Source: Bog-473 sp963706555 (lineage in GTDB: Bacteria; Actinomycetota; Acidimicrobiia; Acidimicrobiales; RAAP-2). Taken from it: 64,000 bases of DNA. The position numbers and the translations under genes are program-made. The notes beneath the pieces were generated by a model, which did not search any database, was not told the origin of the DNA, and saw only the letters and a program-made list of their open reading frames with translations. This document shows positions 25,003-33,988 of this stretch, one piece after another. The stretch is taken from assembly GCA_963706555.1 (NCBI GenBank), contig OY970164.1:744001-808000 (forward strand), given 5' to 3'. Position 1 is the first letter of the stretch. The number at the start of each line of letters is the position of its first letter.

Positions 25003-26930
25003 CGCTTGGCCGCACCCCTGTTCCGCACGACGTGGGTCCGTTTCCGTTTTGGCAGGCGTGCCGCGGCAGGCAACAGGGAGACCGCGTGGTCGACGACGCG
25101 GTTGAGACGCCACGACTCTGCCTCTTCCAATTCCGCTTCGGTGGCCAGGGTGTCGTGGCCGGTCAAACGGTAGGCGGAGTTCACCAGCGACACGTGAGAG
25201 AAGGCCTGGGGAAAGTTGCCGACCAGGCGGCCCTGGCGCGCGTCGTACTCCTCGGAGAGGAGGCCGAGGTCGTTGCGCAGGGACAACAGGCGACCGAAGA
25301 GCTCTTCGGCCTCGTCATTACGACCGATCATGTGCAGGCAGTCGACCAGCCAGAATGAACACGCGAGGAAGGCCCCTTCGCGGCCGGTCAGACCGTCCAC
25401 CTCACCATCGTCAGCCGTCCGGTACCGCAGGACGAATCCGTCGTCCATCAAATCCCTCTGTACGGCTTCGATGGTGCCGATAACGCGGGGGTCGGTCGCC
25501 GGCAGGAATCCCACCAGCGGGATCATGAGGACGCTGGCATCGAGCAGGTCGCACTCGTAGTACTGCGTGAAGGAGCCGAGCTCCTCGTTGTACCCCTTCT
25601 TGCAGACCTCGGTGAAGATCTGGTGACGCAGCTCACGCCACTCTTCGAGCGGCCCCTCCAGTTCGGGCCATTCCTCCAACGTCCGCACCGCCCGGTCGAC
25701 CGCGACCCAGGCCATCACCTTGGAATGCGTGAAATGCCGGCGTGGTCCGCGGACTTCCCATATACCGTCGTCCGGATCGTCCCAGCCTGTGCGCAAGAAG
25801 TCGACGAGCTGCGTCTGGAGGGCCCAGGCGGCCCGGCTCTGGACACCCTCGCTGTGGGCCGACGAGTGGAGGGCCGACATGACCTCGCCGTAGACGTCGA
25901 GCTGGAATTGCCCCGAGGCAGCGTTGCCGATGCGCACAGGAGCGGACTTCTCATAGCCGGGCAGCCATGAGGCCTCCCACTCGTCGAGGCGGCGCTCACC
26001 GGCCGGGCCGTACATGATCTGCAAGCGCGACACATCGCCGGCGACCGCGCGCAGGAGCCAGTCGCGCCAGGCCATCGCTTCGTCGAAATAGCCGCCGCGC
26101 ATGAGGGACTCCAGCGTCAGCGTCGCATCGCGCAACCAGCAATAGCGGTAGTCCCAGTTGCGGCTTCCCCCTATGGCTTCGGGCAGCGAGGTAGTGGCCG
26201 CAGCAACGATGCCTCCGGTGGGTTCATACGTGAGCGCCTTGAGCGTGATGAGCGAGCGGACCACCGCATCGCGGTAGGGGCCCTCGTACGTGCAGCGCGA
26301 GGACCATTCCTTCCAGTAGGCATCCGTGAGATTGATGGCGTAGTACGCGTCAAGCGGCGGCGGCGGATCTTCGTGGGAGGGGAACCACACAAACGTGAAG
26401 GGAAAGCGCGACCCTTCGCGCACGGTGAAGTCGGCCTCGGTGTGCAGGTCGTGGCCGATGGGGTCGACGCGATGCCACAGCGCCACCGCGTCCGGGCCGG
26501 CGGTCATGCGGATCAACCCGTCGGTCGAGGTCAGCCAGGGAACAATTTCGCCGTAGTCGAAACGCACGGCCATGTCCATGTGCATGTCGACCGTTCCCGA
26601 CACTCCTTCCACGAGGCGGACCACATGCGGATGGCTGTCGCGCATGGGCATGCAATCGGTGACCCGCACCGTGCCCGTCGCCGTGTCGAATTCGGTCTCG
26701 AGCACCAGTGAGTCCTCGCGGTAGTGGCGCCGCATGGCCAAAATGCTCGCCGGTCCCCCGACGGGAGCCAGCTGCCAGAATCCGTTCGTCTCGTCACCGA
26801 GGAGCCGGGCAAAGCAGGAGGGGGAGTCGAAGTGCGGCAGGCAGAGCCAGTCGATCGATCCGTTGTTGCCCACGATGGCAGCCGTGTGCAGATCGCCGAT
26901 CACGGCGTAGTCCTCGATGCGCAGCGTCAT
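24999..26930 (-). CDS. GH15 family glucanohydrolase / trehalase
   Basis: This 643-residue cytoplasmic (alpha/alpha)6-barrel enzyme has the GH15 layout with an N-terminal beta-sandwich (LRIEDYAVIGDLHTAAIVG, SIDWLCLPHFDSPSCFARLL). The barrel carries RNWDYRYCWLRDATLTLESL, LPGYEKSAPVRIGNAASGQF, DGIWEVRGPRRHFTHSKVMA with a probable catalytic Glu, and GREGAFLACSFWLVDCL with the second. This subtype includes mycobacterial trehalase and bacterial glucoamylase-like enzymes releasing glucose from alpha-glucosides; trehalose is likely but not proven. The stop overlaps the GTG of a glucose dehydrogenase, which fits glucose release followed by oxidation. Confidence 0.9.
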   Translation of the reverse strand: MTLRIEDYAVIGDLHTAAIVGNNGSIDWLCLPHFDSPSCFARLLGDETNGFWQLAPVGGPASILAMRRHYREDSLVLETEFDTATGTVRVTDCMPMRDSHPHVVRLVEGVSGTVDMHMDMAVRFDYGEIVPWLTSTDGLIRMTAGPDAVALWHRVDPIGHDLHTEADFTVREGSRFPFTFVWFPSHEDPPPPLDAYYAINLTDAYWKEWSSRCTYEGPYRDAVVRSLITLKALTYEPTGGIVAAATTSLPEAIGGSRNWDYRYCWLRDATLTLESLMRGGYFDEAMAWRDWLLRAVAGDVSRLQIMYGPAGERRLDEWEASWLPGYEKSAPVRIGNAASGQFQLDVYGEVMSALHSSAHSEGVQSRAAWALQTQLVDFLRTGWDDPDDGIWEVRGPRRHFTHSKVMAWVAVDRAVRTLEEWPELEGPLEEWRELRHQIFTEVCKKGYNEELGSFTQYYECDLLDASVLMIPLVGFLPATDPRVIGTIEAVQRDLMDDGFVLRYRTADDGEVDGLTGREGAFLACSFWLVDCLHMIGRNDEAEELFGRLLSLRNDLGLLSEEYDARQGRLVGNFPQAFSHVSLVNSAYRLTGHDTLATEAELEEAESWRLNRVVDHAVSLLPAAARLPKRKRTHVVRNRGAAKR

Positions 26931-26961
26931 GCCCTTATTCTGCCCCTCTTCTCTGGCGACG

Positions 26962-28188
26962 TTATTCGGCGGCGCACTTCTGGGTGCTCACCGCCGCCTG
27001 CCGCGACTCCGCCAATCGCACTCGGTCAAGCACTCCGGGGGACGCCAGGGCGTAGCCCACGTTGGGGTATACCGTGGAGCGGGAGAAGACGATACCCACG
27101 ACTTTCCCTCCGGCGATGAGCACAGGACCACCGGAATTCCCAGGGCGTACGCTCGCGTCCAGGGAGTAGACGCCCCGCGTCACTGCCCCCTGGTTGTAGA
27201 TGTCGCGTCCCAGAGCGGTGATGTAGCTCGATATGCCGGCTCCGCCCACCGTCAACTGGCCGTTCTCGGGGTAGCCCAGAATCGCCGCCTGGGTGCCACG
27301 CGGCACATTGTCGGGGTCGAGGTCGAGGATCGGGCCCAAGGGTGCGCTCGTCCGCAAGATGGCCAGATCGAACTGGGGATCGAAGAGGACGACCGTCGCC
27401 CGGTAGGAGTTGCCGCCGACAACGACCTGGGTGCTGGGCTCACCGGCTATCACGTGGGCATTGGTCGCGACCAACCCGTGGCCGACCACGAAACCCGAGC
27501 CCTCTTGCTCCTCGCCACATGCCGCGCCGAGGATTTTGACGGTGGACGAGATCGCCGGATTGGCCAAGTCTCTCGTCGCAGCGTCTGTCGGCGTGGCCAC
27601 GACTGCCGGCGAGGGCTGGGTCAACGTGGAGAACACCTGTGGGAATCCCTGTTCGTTGAGGTAGTTCTGCAGATCGTTGAACACAGGCGGCACCGTGGGC
27701 AGAATCCGGTCGACCGAGTGCAAAATGTCGGAGCGGGCGACCGCGGAGCTCAGCCATGTGTACCGGCTGTTCGGCGAGGAGATCACGCTCGCCACCAACC
27801 ACGACGACAACAGCACGGCGACCACCGCCACGCCGACGCCGAGCGCGGCATCGATGTGGCCGAGATGGTGACGACGCAAAGTGACGTTGCTATAGGTCCC
27901 GGCAACCCGCCCGACGATGCCCAGCGCACCCGCGGTGAGCAGCACTGCGGCCACCGTGATCCCAAGCCGCTCGTTGGCGGGATGGACGAACTTCAAGGCA
28001 GGCACCCACACCACCGCGCCTAGGAGAAAACCCACCCAGAATCCGACGAAAGCGAAGATCTGCACGAGGGCGCCGAGCCGGAGCCCGTGGACGGCGGCGA
28101 TCAGCATCAATCCGATGATCAGCAGATCGACCCAGTTCACGGAAATGAGGGTAGCCAACGATGCACCGAGAATCCGGCTGCCCACCAC
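26962..28188 (-). CDS. marP: MarP-type membrane serine protease (CvpA + trypsin-like)
   Basis: This 408-residue protein has four N-terminal membrane helices of the CvpA type (for example VDLLIIGLMLIAAVHGLRLG) and a periplasmic chymotrypsin-fold protease. The triad is complete: His245 in TNAHVIAG, Asp274 in QFDLAIL and Ser352 in RPGNSGGPV. Two cysteines, one in the protease domain, may form a regulatory disulfide as described for Mycobacterium MarP, which protects against acid and oxidative stress by processing peptidoglycan hydrolase RipA. The GTG at 28188 has gggagg six bases upstream. It is divergent from a lipoprotein only 15 bases away, so their promoters overlap. Confidence 0.9.
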   Translation of the reverse strand: MVGSRILGASLATLISVNWVDLLIIGLMLIAAVHGLRLGALVQIFAFVGFWVGFLLGAVVWVPALKFVHPANERLGITVAAVLLTAGALGIVGRVAGTYSNVTLRRHHLGHIDAALGVGVAVVAVLLSSWLVASVISSPNSRYTWLSSAVARSDILHSVDRILPTVPPVFNDLQNYLNEQGFPQVFSTLTQPSPAVVATPTDAATRDLANPAISSTVKILGAACGEEQEGSGFVVGHGLVATNAHVIAGEPSTQVVVGGNSYRATVVLFDPQFDLAILRTSAPLGPILDLDPDNVPRGTQAAILGYPENGQLTVGGAGISSYITALGRDIYNQGAVTRGVYSLDASVRPGNSGGPVLIAGGKVVGIVFSRSTVYPNVGYALASPGVLDRVRLAESRQAAVSTQKCAAE

Positions 28189-28203
28189 TATTGTCCTCCC
28201 GCG

Positions 28204-29505
28204 GTGCCCTGCAACCCATCACGACGAGCTTGGCGCGCCCGGCTCACCGGCGGCGCCCGCCGAGCTGGGATCCTTGTCACCCTGGGGATGGTGGCGGCAG
28301 CCTGTACGACGACCTCACCCCACACCGGATTGAGCAAACCCCCCGTCCTCGGGCACCGATCGGGCACCCCGGACGCCGTGGGGCAACCCGCTCCAGCTGG
28401 GACAGGACAGCTCGACGCCGTTTCGTGTGCTGATGCCCGGCACTGCTGGGCGGTGGGGACGCCCGGCACGGGTGCTTCGGCTCCCGCCCCGTCGACTTCG
28501 AGCACGTCCACGACCGCTCCGGCCTCGCCGGCGACCGTCATCGACGCCACCGTCAACGGCGGAAAGACCTGGGTTGCACAGTCCCTGGGTCTCGATCCCG
28601 CACCAGCACTGACCGGGATCTCGTGCCCGACTGCACAACTCTGCCTGGCCGTCGGCCTGAGCGGCTCGGCCCCGGGGGGCATTGTGCTGATCACCCGCGA
28701 TGCCGGGGCGTCCTGGACGGCCGGTGCCATACCCGCGGGCGCCACGGTGATCACCAGTGTCCAGTGCCCCAGCTCCATCGATTGCACGGTCGTCGCGACC
28801 GACGGCACGACGTTCTGGTCGGCACACTCGGTCGATTTCGGGAACCAGTGGCTCCGCGGGGGCAGTCTCCCGGCCGGCTTGCAAGATGCGGGCTCGCTCA
28901 CCTGTGTCACCGGCGGACCCTGTCTGGTCACCGGATTCACGGCCACGACGGCGGGGCACGGGCAGGGCGCGATCGTGGTCAGCGGGGACGGCGGCACCAC
29001 GTGGGCAGCCGCCGACGTGCCACCGAAGACCGGGCTCTTACAGAGCGTGGCCTGCACCACCGTCACCTCGTGCGTGGCCGCAGGAACGACGTCGACGACA
29101 GTCAGCGCCGTCGTGCCCGCCAGGGGAGAAATGCTGACGAGCCAGGACGGTGGGAAAACCTGGACGGATGCTCCCGCCAGACCATCGATCGACGACATCT
29201 TCGGGCTCGCATGCCCCTCGCCGCTCATCTGCGCCATGGTGGGCACCAAATGGGTCGGCAGCCCGGCCATCGGCACAGGTGGGGTGGCGCAGAGTCACAA
29301 CGGCGGGAGCACCTTCATCGCGTCGACGACCGAATACGTGCCCCTTCCGCTCACTGCGCTGGATTGCCCGAGCACACAAGCGTGCATCGGCGTGGGCGGG
29401 AACACCCTGGCGCAGATTGTGCTCAGCAAACCCAAGCGCCCCGCATCCGCCACCACGACCACATCGTCCGGCGCGCACCGGCCCGGCCTCGGCGGACGTG
29501 GCTAG
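28204..29505 (+). CDS. Lipoprotein with seven CxxxxxC beta-propeller repeats
   Basis: From the GTG at 28204 the protein has a basic leader and a lipobox-like VTLGMVAAAC, so it is probably a 433-residue lipoprotein. Seven repeats share the motif hydrophobic-x-C-x5-C-x-x-V/A-G: SCADARHC, SCPTAQLC, QCPSSIDC, TCVTGGPC, ACTTVTSC, ACPSPLIC and DCPSTQAC. They alternate with sialidase/BNR-type turns NGGKTW, DAGASW, DGGTTW, DGGKTW and NGGSTF. Seven units fit a seven-bladed propeller with one disulfide per blade. No catalytic residues of sialidases are recognised, so it may be a binding or scaffold protein such as the YCF48 type. It is divergent from marP. Confidence 0.83.
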   Translation: MPCNPSRRAWRARLTGGARRAGILVTLGMVAAACTTTSPHTGLSKPPVLGHRSGTPDAVGQPAPAGTGQLDAVSCADARHCWAVGTPGTGASAPAPSTSSTSTTAPASPATVIDATVNGGKTWVAQSLGLDPAPALTGISCPTAQLCLAVGLSGSAPGGIVLITRDAGASWTAGAIPAGATVITSVQCPSSIDCTVVATDGTTFWSAHSVDFGNQWLRGGSLPAGLQDAGSLTCVTGGPCLVTGFTATTAGHGQGAIVVSGDGGTTWAAADVPPKTGLLQSVACTTVTSCVAAGTTSTTVSAVVPARGEMLTSQDGGKTWTDAPARPSIDDIFGLACPSPLICAMVGTKWVGSPAIGTGGVAQSHNGGSTFIASTTEYVPLPLTALDCPSTQACIGVGGNTLAQIVLSKPKRPASATTTTSSGAHRPGLGGRG

Positions 29506-29526
29506 CGCGCCACCTCACTCCCGCCA

Positions 29527-29571
29527 CACCCACTCCGGGCGCACCCACTCCGGGCGCACCCACTCAGGCGC
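29527..29571. repeat. Three tandem copies of a 15-base unit
   Basis: The unit cacccactccgggcg occurs twice exactly and a third time with changes at its end (cacccactcaggcgc). It lies between the convergent stops of the propeller lipoprotein and a luciferase-like oxidoreductase. Confidence 0.85.
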
Positions 29572-29609
29572 GGCCGCCTCGGCCCGGCCCGCTCCTCACA
29601 GCTGAGCCT

Positions 29610-30539
29610 TCAACCGAGATGCGGCAGCACCCTGTCGCCCAGGAGCCGGATGTGGTCGAGATCCTCGAGATCGAGCACCTGGAGGTAGACCGTCTCCGCG
29701 CCGGCCGCACCGAGTGCCCGGCAGTGCGCCACTACTTCATCGGGCGTGCCCGCGGCCCCGTTCGTGCGCAACTCGGCCACCTCACGCCCGATGGCCCGGG
29801 CCCGGCGGGCGAGCTCGGCTTCGTCGGCGCCGCAGCAGACGACCTGGGCCGCGGACAGACGCAGTGACGCCGGGTCGCGGCCGATCTGCTCGCAGGCCGC
29901 GCGCACCCGGGCGAACTGAGCCTCCGTCTCGGCCACTCCGCGGAAGGCCAGGTTGAATTCGTCGGCGAACGTGGCTGCCAACCGCGGGGTGCGGGCGGCC
30001 CCGCCGCCGCCGACGATGACCGGCGGGTGCGGGCGCTGCACCGGCTTGGGCAGGGCGGGACTGTCCACCAGCTGGTAGTGCTTCCCGCTGAAGGAGTACT
30101 TCTCCCCCGTCGGGGTGTCCCACAGTCCGGTGATGATCGAGAGCTGCTCCTCGAGACGGTCGAAACGCTCGCCCAGCGCTGGAAACGGGATGCCGTAGGC
30201 CGTGTGCTCTCCTTCGTACCAACCCGTGCCGAGCCCGAGCTCGATACGTCCTCCGCTCATTGCGTCCACCTGGGCCACGGTGATGGCGAGGACGCCCGGC
30301 CAGCGGAAGGTCGACGAGGAGACCAGGGTGCCCAGGCGGATACGGCTGGTCTCGCGGGCGAGGGCGGCCAGGGTGACCCAGGCGTCGGTGGGGCCCGGCA
30401 AGCCGTCGCCGCCCATCGTCAGATAATGGTCGGAGCGGAAGAACGCATCGAAACCACACGCTTCGGCCTCTTGGGCCACGATCAGCAGCCGCTCGTAGTC
30501 GGCACCCTGTTGGGGCTCGACGAAGATTCGTACCTTCAT
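29610..30539 (-). CDS. Luciferase-like (F420-dependent type) oxidoreductase 1
   Basis: This 309-residue TIM-barrel protein belongs to the luciferase-like monooxygenase family. Key blocks are KVRIFVEPQQGADYERLL, FDAFFRSDHYL, RIRLGTLVSSSTFRWPGVLA, GRIELGLGTGWYEGEHTAYG and RPHPPVIVGGGGAARTPRLA, typical of the actinobacterial F420-dependent branch. The substrate is unknown. The ATG at 30539 opens on the first barrel strand; the longer open frame upstream is the shadow of the divergent gene. A second luciferase-like gene starts 36 bases away in the opposite direction, so the two probably share a promoter region. Confidence 0.9.
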   Translation of the reverse strand: MKVRIFVEPQQGADYERLLIVAQEAEACGFDAFFRSDHYLTMGGDGLPGPTDAWVTLAALARETSRIRLGTLVSSSTFRWPGVLAITVAQVDAMSGGRIELGLGTGWYEGEHTAYGIPFPALGERFDRLEEQLSIITGLWDTPTGEKYSFSGKHYQLVDSPALPKPVQRPHPPVIVGGGGAARTPRLAATFADEFNLAFRGVAETEAQFARVRAACEQIGRDPASLRLSAAQVVCCGADEAELARRARAIGREVAELRTNGAAGTPDEVVAHCRALGAAGAETVYLQVLDLEDLDHIRLLGDRVLPHLG

Positions 30540-30575
30540 GCGTGCGACCCTAACTGGAGCGGGCACACTACAGGC

Positions 30576-31436
30576 ATGGAAATCGGAGTCATCTTCCCGC
30601 AGACCGAGCTCGGGGGCGACCGCGGCGCGGTGCGCGCCTACGGGCATGCCGCCTCGTCCCTGGGTTACACCCACCTGGCGGCCTACGACCACGTCGTCGG
30701 TGGTGACACCGCCGTCCTGGGCGACCTCGGTGGCCCCTACGACGTGCACACCACTTTCCACGAGCCCCTGCTGCTGTTCTCCTACCTGGCCGCGTTCACC
30801 AATCTCCACTTCGCCACGTCGATCCTCATCGGGCCCCAGCGCCAGACCGCCCTCCTGGCCAAGCAGGCGGCCGAGCTCGATCTGCTCTCGGGTGGGCAGT
30901 TCCGTCTCGGGCTCGGCATCGGGTGGAACCGCGTCGAGTACGAGGCACTCGGGCAGTCATTCGAGAACCGAGGGGCGATCCTGGACGAGCAGATCGAGGT
31001 GTTGCGCCAGCTCTGGACGCAGGAGAGTGTGACGTTCGATGGGCGTTTCCACCACATCAAGGCAGCGGGCCTGGCCCCGCTTCCGGTCCAGCGCCCGATA
31101 CCGATCTGGATCGGGGCGACCGTCCCTTCGGCGTTGCGCCGCGTCGGGCGTGTGGCCGACGGCTGGTTCCCGATGGTCCGCCCCGGCGGCGGACTGTCCG
31201 CCGCGTTGGAGGTCATCGCCGAAGCCGCCCTCGACGTCGGTCGGGACCCTTCCACCATCGGTTTCGAGGGGCGGGTGAACTACATCCCCGACGACCCCGA
31301 CCTCATGGCACTGCACGCCGAGAGGTGGCGCGAAGCAGGAGCAAGCCACATCTCGCTCAACACCATGGGAGCCGGCCTGGCGGGCGTGGACGCGCACATC
31401 AACGCCATCTCGCTCTTCGCCTCCCAGTTGATGTAG
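30576..31436 (+). CDS. Luciferase-like (F420-dependent type) oxidoreductase 2
   Basis: This 286-residue protein starts MEIGVIFPQTELGGDRGAVR and has YTHLAAYDHVVGGD, NLHFATSILIGPQRQTALLA, GQFRLGLGIGWNRVEYEALG and RPIPIWIGATVPSALRRVGR. The order of blocks is that of the TIGR03619-like F420-dependent enzymes. It is full length. Cofactor F420 use is inferred from family and phylum, not seen directly. It is divergent from oxidoreductase 1, but the two differ substantially in sequence, so this is not a recent duplication. Confidence 0.9.
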   Translation: MEIGVIFPQTELGGDRGAVRAYGHAASSLGYTHLAAYDHVVGGDTAVLGDLGGPYDVHTTFHEPLLLFSYLAAFTNLHFATSILIGPQRQTALLAKQAAELDLLSGGQFRLGLGIGWNRVEYEALGQSFENRGAILDEQIEVLRQLWTQESVTFDGRFHHIKAAGLAPLPVQRPIPIWIGATVPSALRRVGRVADGWFPMVRPGGGLSAALEVIAEAALDVGRDPSTIGFEGRVNYIPDDPDLMALHAERWREAGASHISLNTMGAGLAGVDAHINAISLFASQLM

Positions 31437-31440
31437 CCCG

Positions 31441-31517
31441 GGGGCAGGCGGGGGTCCGGGGGTAGGCGGGGGCTCGGGGTAGGCGGGGGGCTCGGGGCAA
31501 GGCGGGGGGCTCGGGTT
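31441..31517. repeat. G-rich imperfect tandem repeat
   Basis: About four units of the type aggcgggggctcggggt, 17-20 bases long, with G-runs of 3-6. They directly follow the oxidoreductase 2 stop and precede the DUF2510 gene. The plus strand could form G-quadruplexes. Confidence 0.85.
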
Positions 31518-31552
31518 TCACCGGGCCGGCGACGGTGAGAGAGGATGGCAGG

Positions 31553-32551
31553 GTGAGCGACGACGTGAGCGGCTACCCGGGCGCGCCCCCGGGGTGGTAC
31601 GCCGACCCCGCCGGGGGCCCAGGCCAACGATGGTGGGACGGCTACGCCTGGACCGAGGCCACGGTGCTGCCCGAAATCCCGCCGCCGCCACCCCAGCCCA
31701 TGCCGTCACCGCCGGTACCGGCGCAATCCCCACCACCCCCGGCGGTGCAGCCCCAGGCGGTGCAGCCCCAGGCGGTGCAGCCCCAGGCGGTGCAGCCCCA
31801 GGCGGTGCAGCCCCAGGCGGTACAGCCCCAGGCGGTGCAGCCGCCGCACTATCAGGTTCCGCCACCGCCGCCGCCCCCCGGCGCGTACGCCCAATGGGCC
31901 ACTGCACGGCCGAATACGGCGGACCTCGTGCACCGTGAGCTCGCCCTGACGCGAACGACGCGCATTGCGGTGATCCTGTTCGGGCTCTACAGCCTGAGCC
32001 TCCTCCTCAACCTCCAAATCCGTCGTTCCGCATTCAGGGCGATGGGTCATCATCTTCGTGTCGCCATCGACGCCTCGAACAACGGGCAACCGACACCCAG
32101 CTTTTCCACCCCTTCCACGACCGACCCCCTGGAACTGATCCTCGGTCTGGCTGCAGCTGTCGCACTGGTCTTTGCGCTCATCTGGCAATTCCGGGCCGCC
32201 TCGGCCGCACGGGCTCTGGGCTACCCCGCTGCGCGCTCGACCGGGTGGGGCGTCGGATGCTGGTTCGTGCCGATCGTCAATCTCTGGATGCCGTATCAAG
32301 CCATCAGGGACTGCCTGGCGCCCGACGATCCGCATCGCCCACTGGTCCTCCGGTGGTGGCTGCTGTGGATCGGCACCCAAATCCTCACGACAGCGGCAAC
32401 GGTGGCAGCCCTCGCCTCGAGCCATGTCGCCCTGGGGATCTCATTCGTTGCTGCGATGTTCGTTCTCGGCTTCGTCGCCACCGCGCGACGGGTCGTTGCC
32501 GCCATTTCCGCCGCGCACCAGACGGCTGTCGCCCGTCCACGCGAGATGTGA
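31553..32551 (+). CDS. DUF2510-DUF4328 membrane protein
   Basis: This 332-residue protein has an N-terminal DUF2510 module (APPGWYADPAGGPGQRWWDG, ending WTEA), then a proline/glutamine linker with six VQPQA repeats, then a four-helix membrane domain of the DUF4328 type. Markers of the latter are WQFRAASAARALGYP, GWGVGCWFVPIVNLWMPYQA and the final helix with ARRVVAAI. DUF4328 proteins are common and uncharacterised in Actinobacteria. The GTG at 31553 is preferred over an in-frame GTG at 31535 because it begins the conserved leader. The linker is encoded by a 15-base tandem repeat. Confidence 0.88.
   Translation: MSDDVSGYPGAPPGWYADPAGGPGQRWWDGYAWTEATVLPEIPPPPPQPMPSPPVPAQSPPPPAVQPQAVQPQAVQPQAVQPQAVQPQAVQPQAVQPPHYQVPPPPPPPGAYAQWATARPNTADLVHRELALTRTTRIAVILFGLYSLSLLLNLQIRRSAFRAMGHHLRVAIDASNNGQPTPSFSTPSTTDPLELILGLAAAVALVFALIWQFRAASAARALGYPAARSTGWGVGCWFVPIVNLWMPYQAIRDCLAPDDPHRPLVLRWWLLWIGTQILTTAATVAALASSHVALGISFVAAMFVLGFVATARRVVAAISAAHQTAVARPREM
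31742..31846 (+). repeat. 15-base coding tandem repeat (VQPQA x6)
   Basis: The unit gcggtgcagccccag is repeated about six times with one t-for-g style change (tacag) and a degenerate seventh copy. It keeps the reading frame, so copy-number change would only lengthen the Pro/Gln linker. Confidence 0.95.
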
Positions 32552-32586
32552 GCAGGATCATCGCCTCGAGACGAGAAGGAGTGCCG

Positions 32587-33152
32587 GTGAGCGCAGGACC
32601 TGAGTGGGGCCCGTTGGCCCGATTGGCGGGCATTTGGGAAGGCGACACCGGCGAGGATGTCGCCTATTCCAACGAGAAGGGGAGCGTCGGCCTCACCCCG
32701 TACCGCGAGGACACCGAGCTCAAGCCCTTCGGCCCGGTGGAGAACGGCAGCCAGATCCTCTACGGCTTGATTACCGCATGAAGGCGTGGCGCGGGACCGA
32801 GGAGAATCCGTTCCACACCGAGGTCGGTTACTGGTTGTGGGATGCCACCGACGGTCAGGTGATGCGCTGCTTCCTGATCCCGAGAGGCTCTGCCCTCATC
32901 GCCGGAGGCGCCGTGGCCGCCGATGCCACCACTTTCAGCCTGGGCGCAGAGGCAGGCTCGGAGACGTACGGCATCCTCTCCAACCAATTTCTGGCCGCAC
33001 AAGCACGCTGCGTCCGCTACGAAGTGGTCATCGATGCGAGCGAGGAAGGGGTCTTCCGCTACGAGGAAGTGTCGCTCATTGAGCACGGCAAGTTGACCGA
33101 GCACCTCAGCCACACCGACAGCAACACCCTGTACAAGATCGCCGACGCCTGA
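32587..33152 (+). pseudogene. FABP-like / nitrobindin-type beta-barrel protein, frameshifted
   Basis: Two frames together give one 188-residue protein of the heme-binding beta-barrel (DUF1794) group. The first frame, from the GTG at 32587 with aaggag upstream, reads WGPLARLAGIWEGDTGEDVA and VENGSQILYGL. The next frame continues DYRMKAWRGTEENPFHTEVG, YWLWDATDGQVMRCFLIPRG and HTDSNTLYKIADA. The switch falls at 32766-32770, where ...ggcttgattacc would need one extra G (ttgGattacc). The domain is otherwise complete, so either the gene is recently broken or a base is missing. Family members bind heme or small ligands; the C-terminal His is present. Confidence 0.8.
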
Positions 33153-33175
33153 GCCCGACCCGGTAGGGTCCAGCG

Positions 33176-33949
33176 GTGGCTGCGAACGATCTGTTCTCCA
33201 TCGCCGGCAAGACAGCGCTCGTCACCGGCGGCACCCGGGGTATCGGCAAAATGATCGCCGAGGGTTTCGTCGAGGCGGGTGCCGTCGTCTACATCTCGTC
33301 GCGTAAGGCAGCGGCCTGTGCGGATGTGGCGGCCGAACTCTCCGCCAAAGGTTCGTGCATCGGTCTGCCTGCCAACCTGGCGACCGAGGAGGGCTGCCGT
33401 GCGCTGGCGGACGAAATGGCCTCGCGTCATGATCGTCTGGACATTCTGGTCAACAACGCGGGCGCCACGTGGGGCGCACCTCTGGCGGAGTTCGACGAGG
33501 CGGCATTCGAGAAAGTGCTCGCCCTCAACGTCAAGGGTGTCTTCCACTTGACCAAATTCTTAGTGCCGCTGCTCCATGCGGCCGGCACGGCCGAGGAGCC
33601 GGCGCGGGTGATCAATATCGGCTCGATCGAAGGCTTCTCGGTACCCGTGCTCGAAAATTATTCGTACTCGGCCAGCAAGGCGGCCGTGCACCACCTGACC
33701 CGGCACCTGGCGAAACGCCTGGCCCCCGCCATCACGGTCAACGCCATCGCACCAGGACCGTTCGAATCGAAAATGATGGCAGCCACGCTCGAGGCCTTTG
33801 GGGAGCACATCGTGGCCAACGCACCCCTCAAGCGGATCGGCCGTCCCGACGACATGGCCGGCGCCGCCATCTACCTCTCGTCGCGCGCCGGGGCATACGT
33901 CACCGGCGCGATCATCCCCGTCGACGGCGGCATCGCCACCACGGGGTGA
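33176..33949 (+). CDS. Short-chain dehydrogenase/reductase
   Basis: This 257-residue classical SDR starts at a GTG. It shows the cofactor loop TGGTRGIGK (residues 17-25), NNAGATWGAPL, INIGSIEG with the catalytic serine, the Tyr-x-x-x-Lys pair in YSYSASKAA, and the C-terminal IAPGPFESKMM and GAIIPVDGGIA. Arg after the glycine-rich loop region (SSRK) suggests NADP(H). Substrate is unknown; overall style is that of the rhamnolipid/3-ketoacyl reductase-like group. It lies 23 bases after the FABP-like gene on the same strand, so they may be co-transcribed. Confidence 0.9.
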   Translation: MAANDLFSIAGKTALVTGGTRGIGKMIAEGFVEAGAVVYISSRKAAACADVAAELSAKGSCIGLPANLATEEGCRALADEMASRHDRLDILVNNAGATWGAPLAEFDEAAFEKVLALNVKGVFHLTKFLVPLLHAAGTAEEPARVINIGSIEGFSVPVLENYSYSASKAAVHHLTRHLAKRLAPAITVNAIAPGPFESKMMAATLEAFGEHIVANAPLKRIGRPDDMAGAAIYLSSRAGAYVTGAIIPVDGGIATTG

Positions 33950-33988
33950 CCGCTGCGCCGCCGGGAGACGACGCGCGGTGCAGCGACC

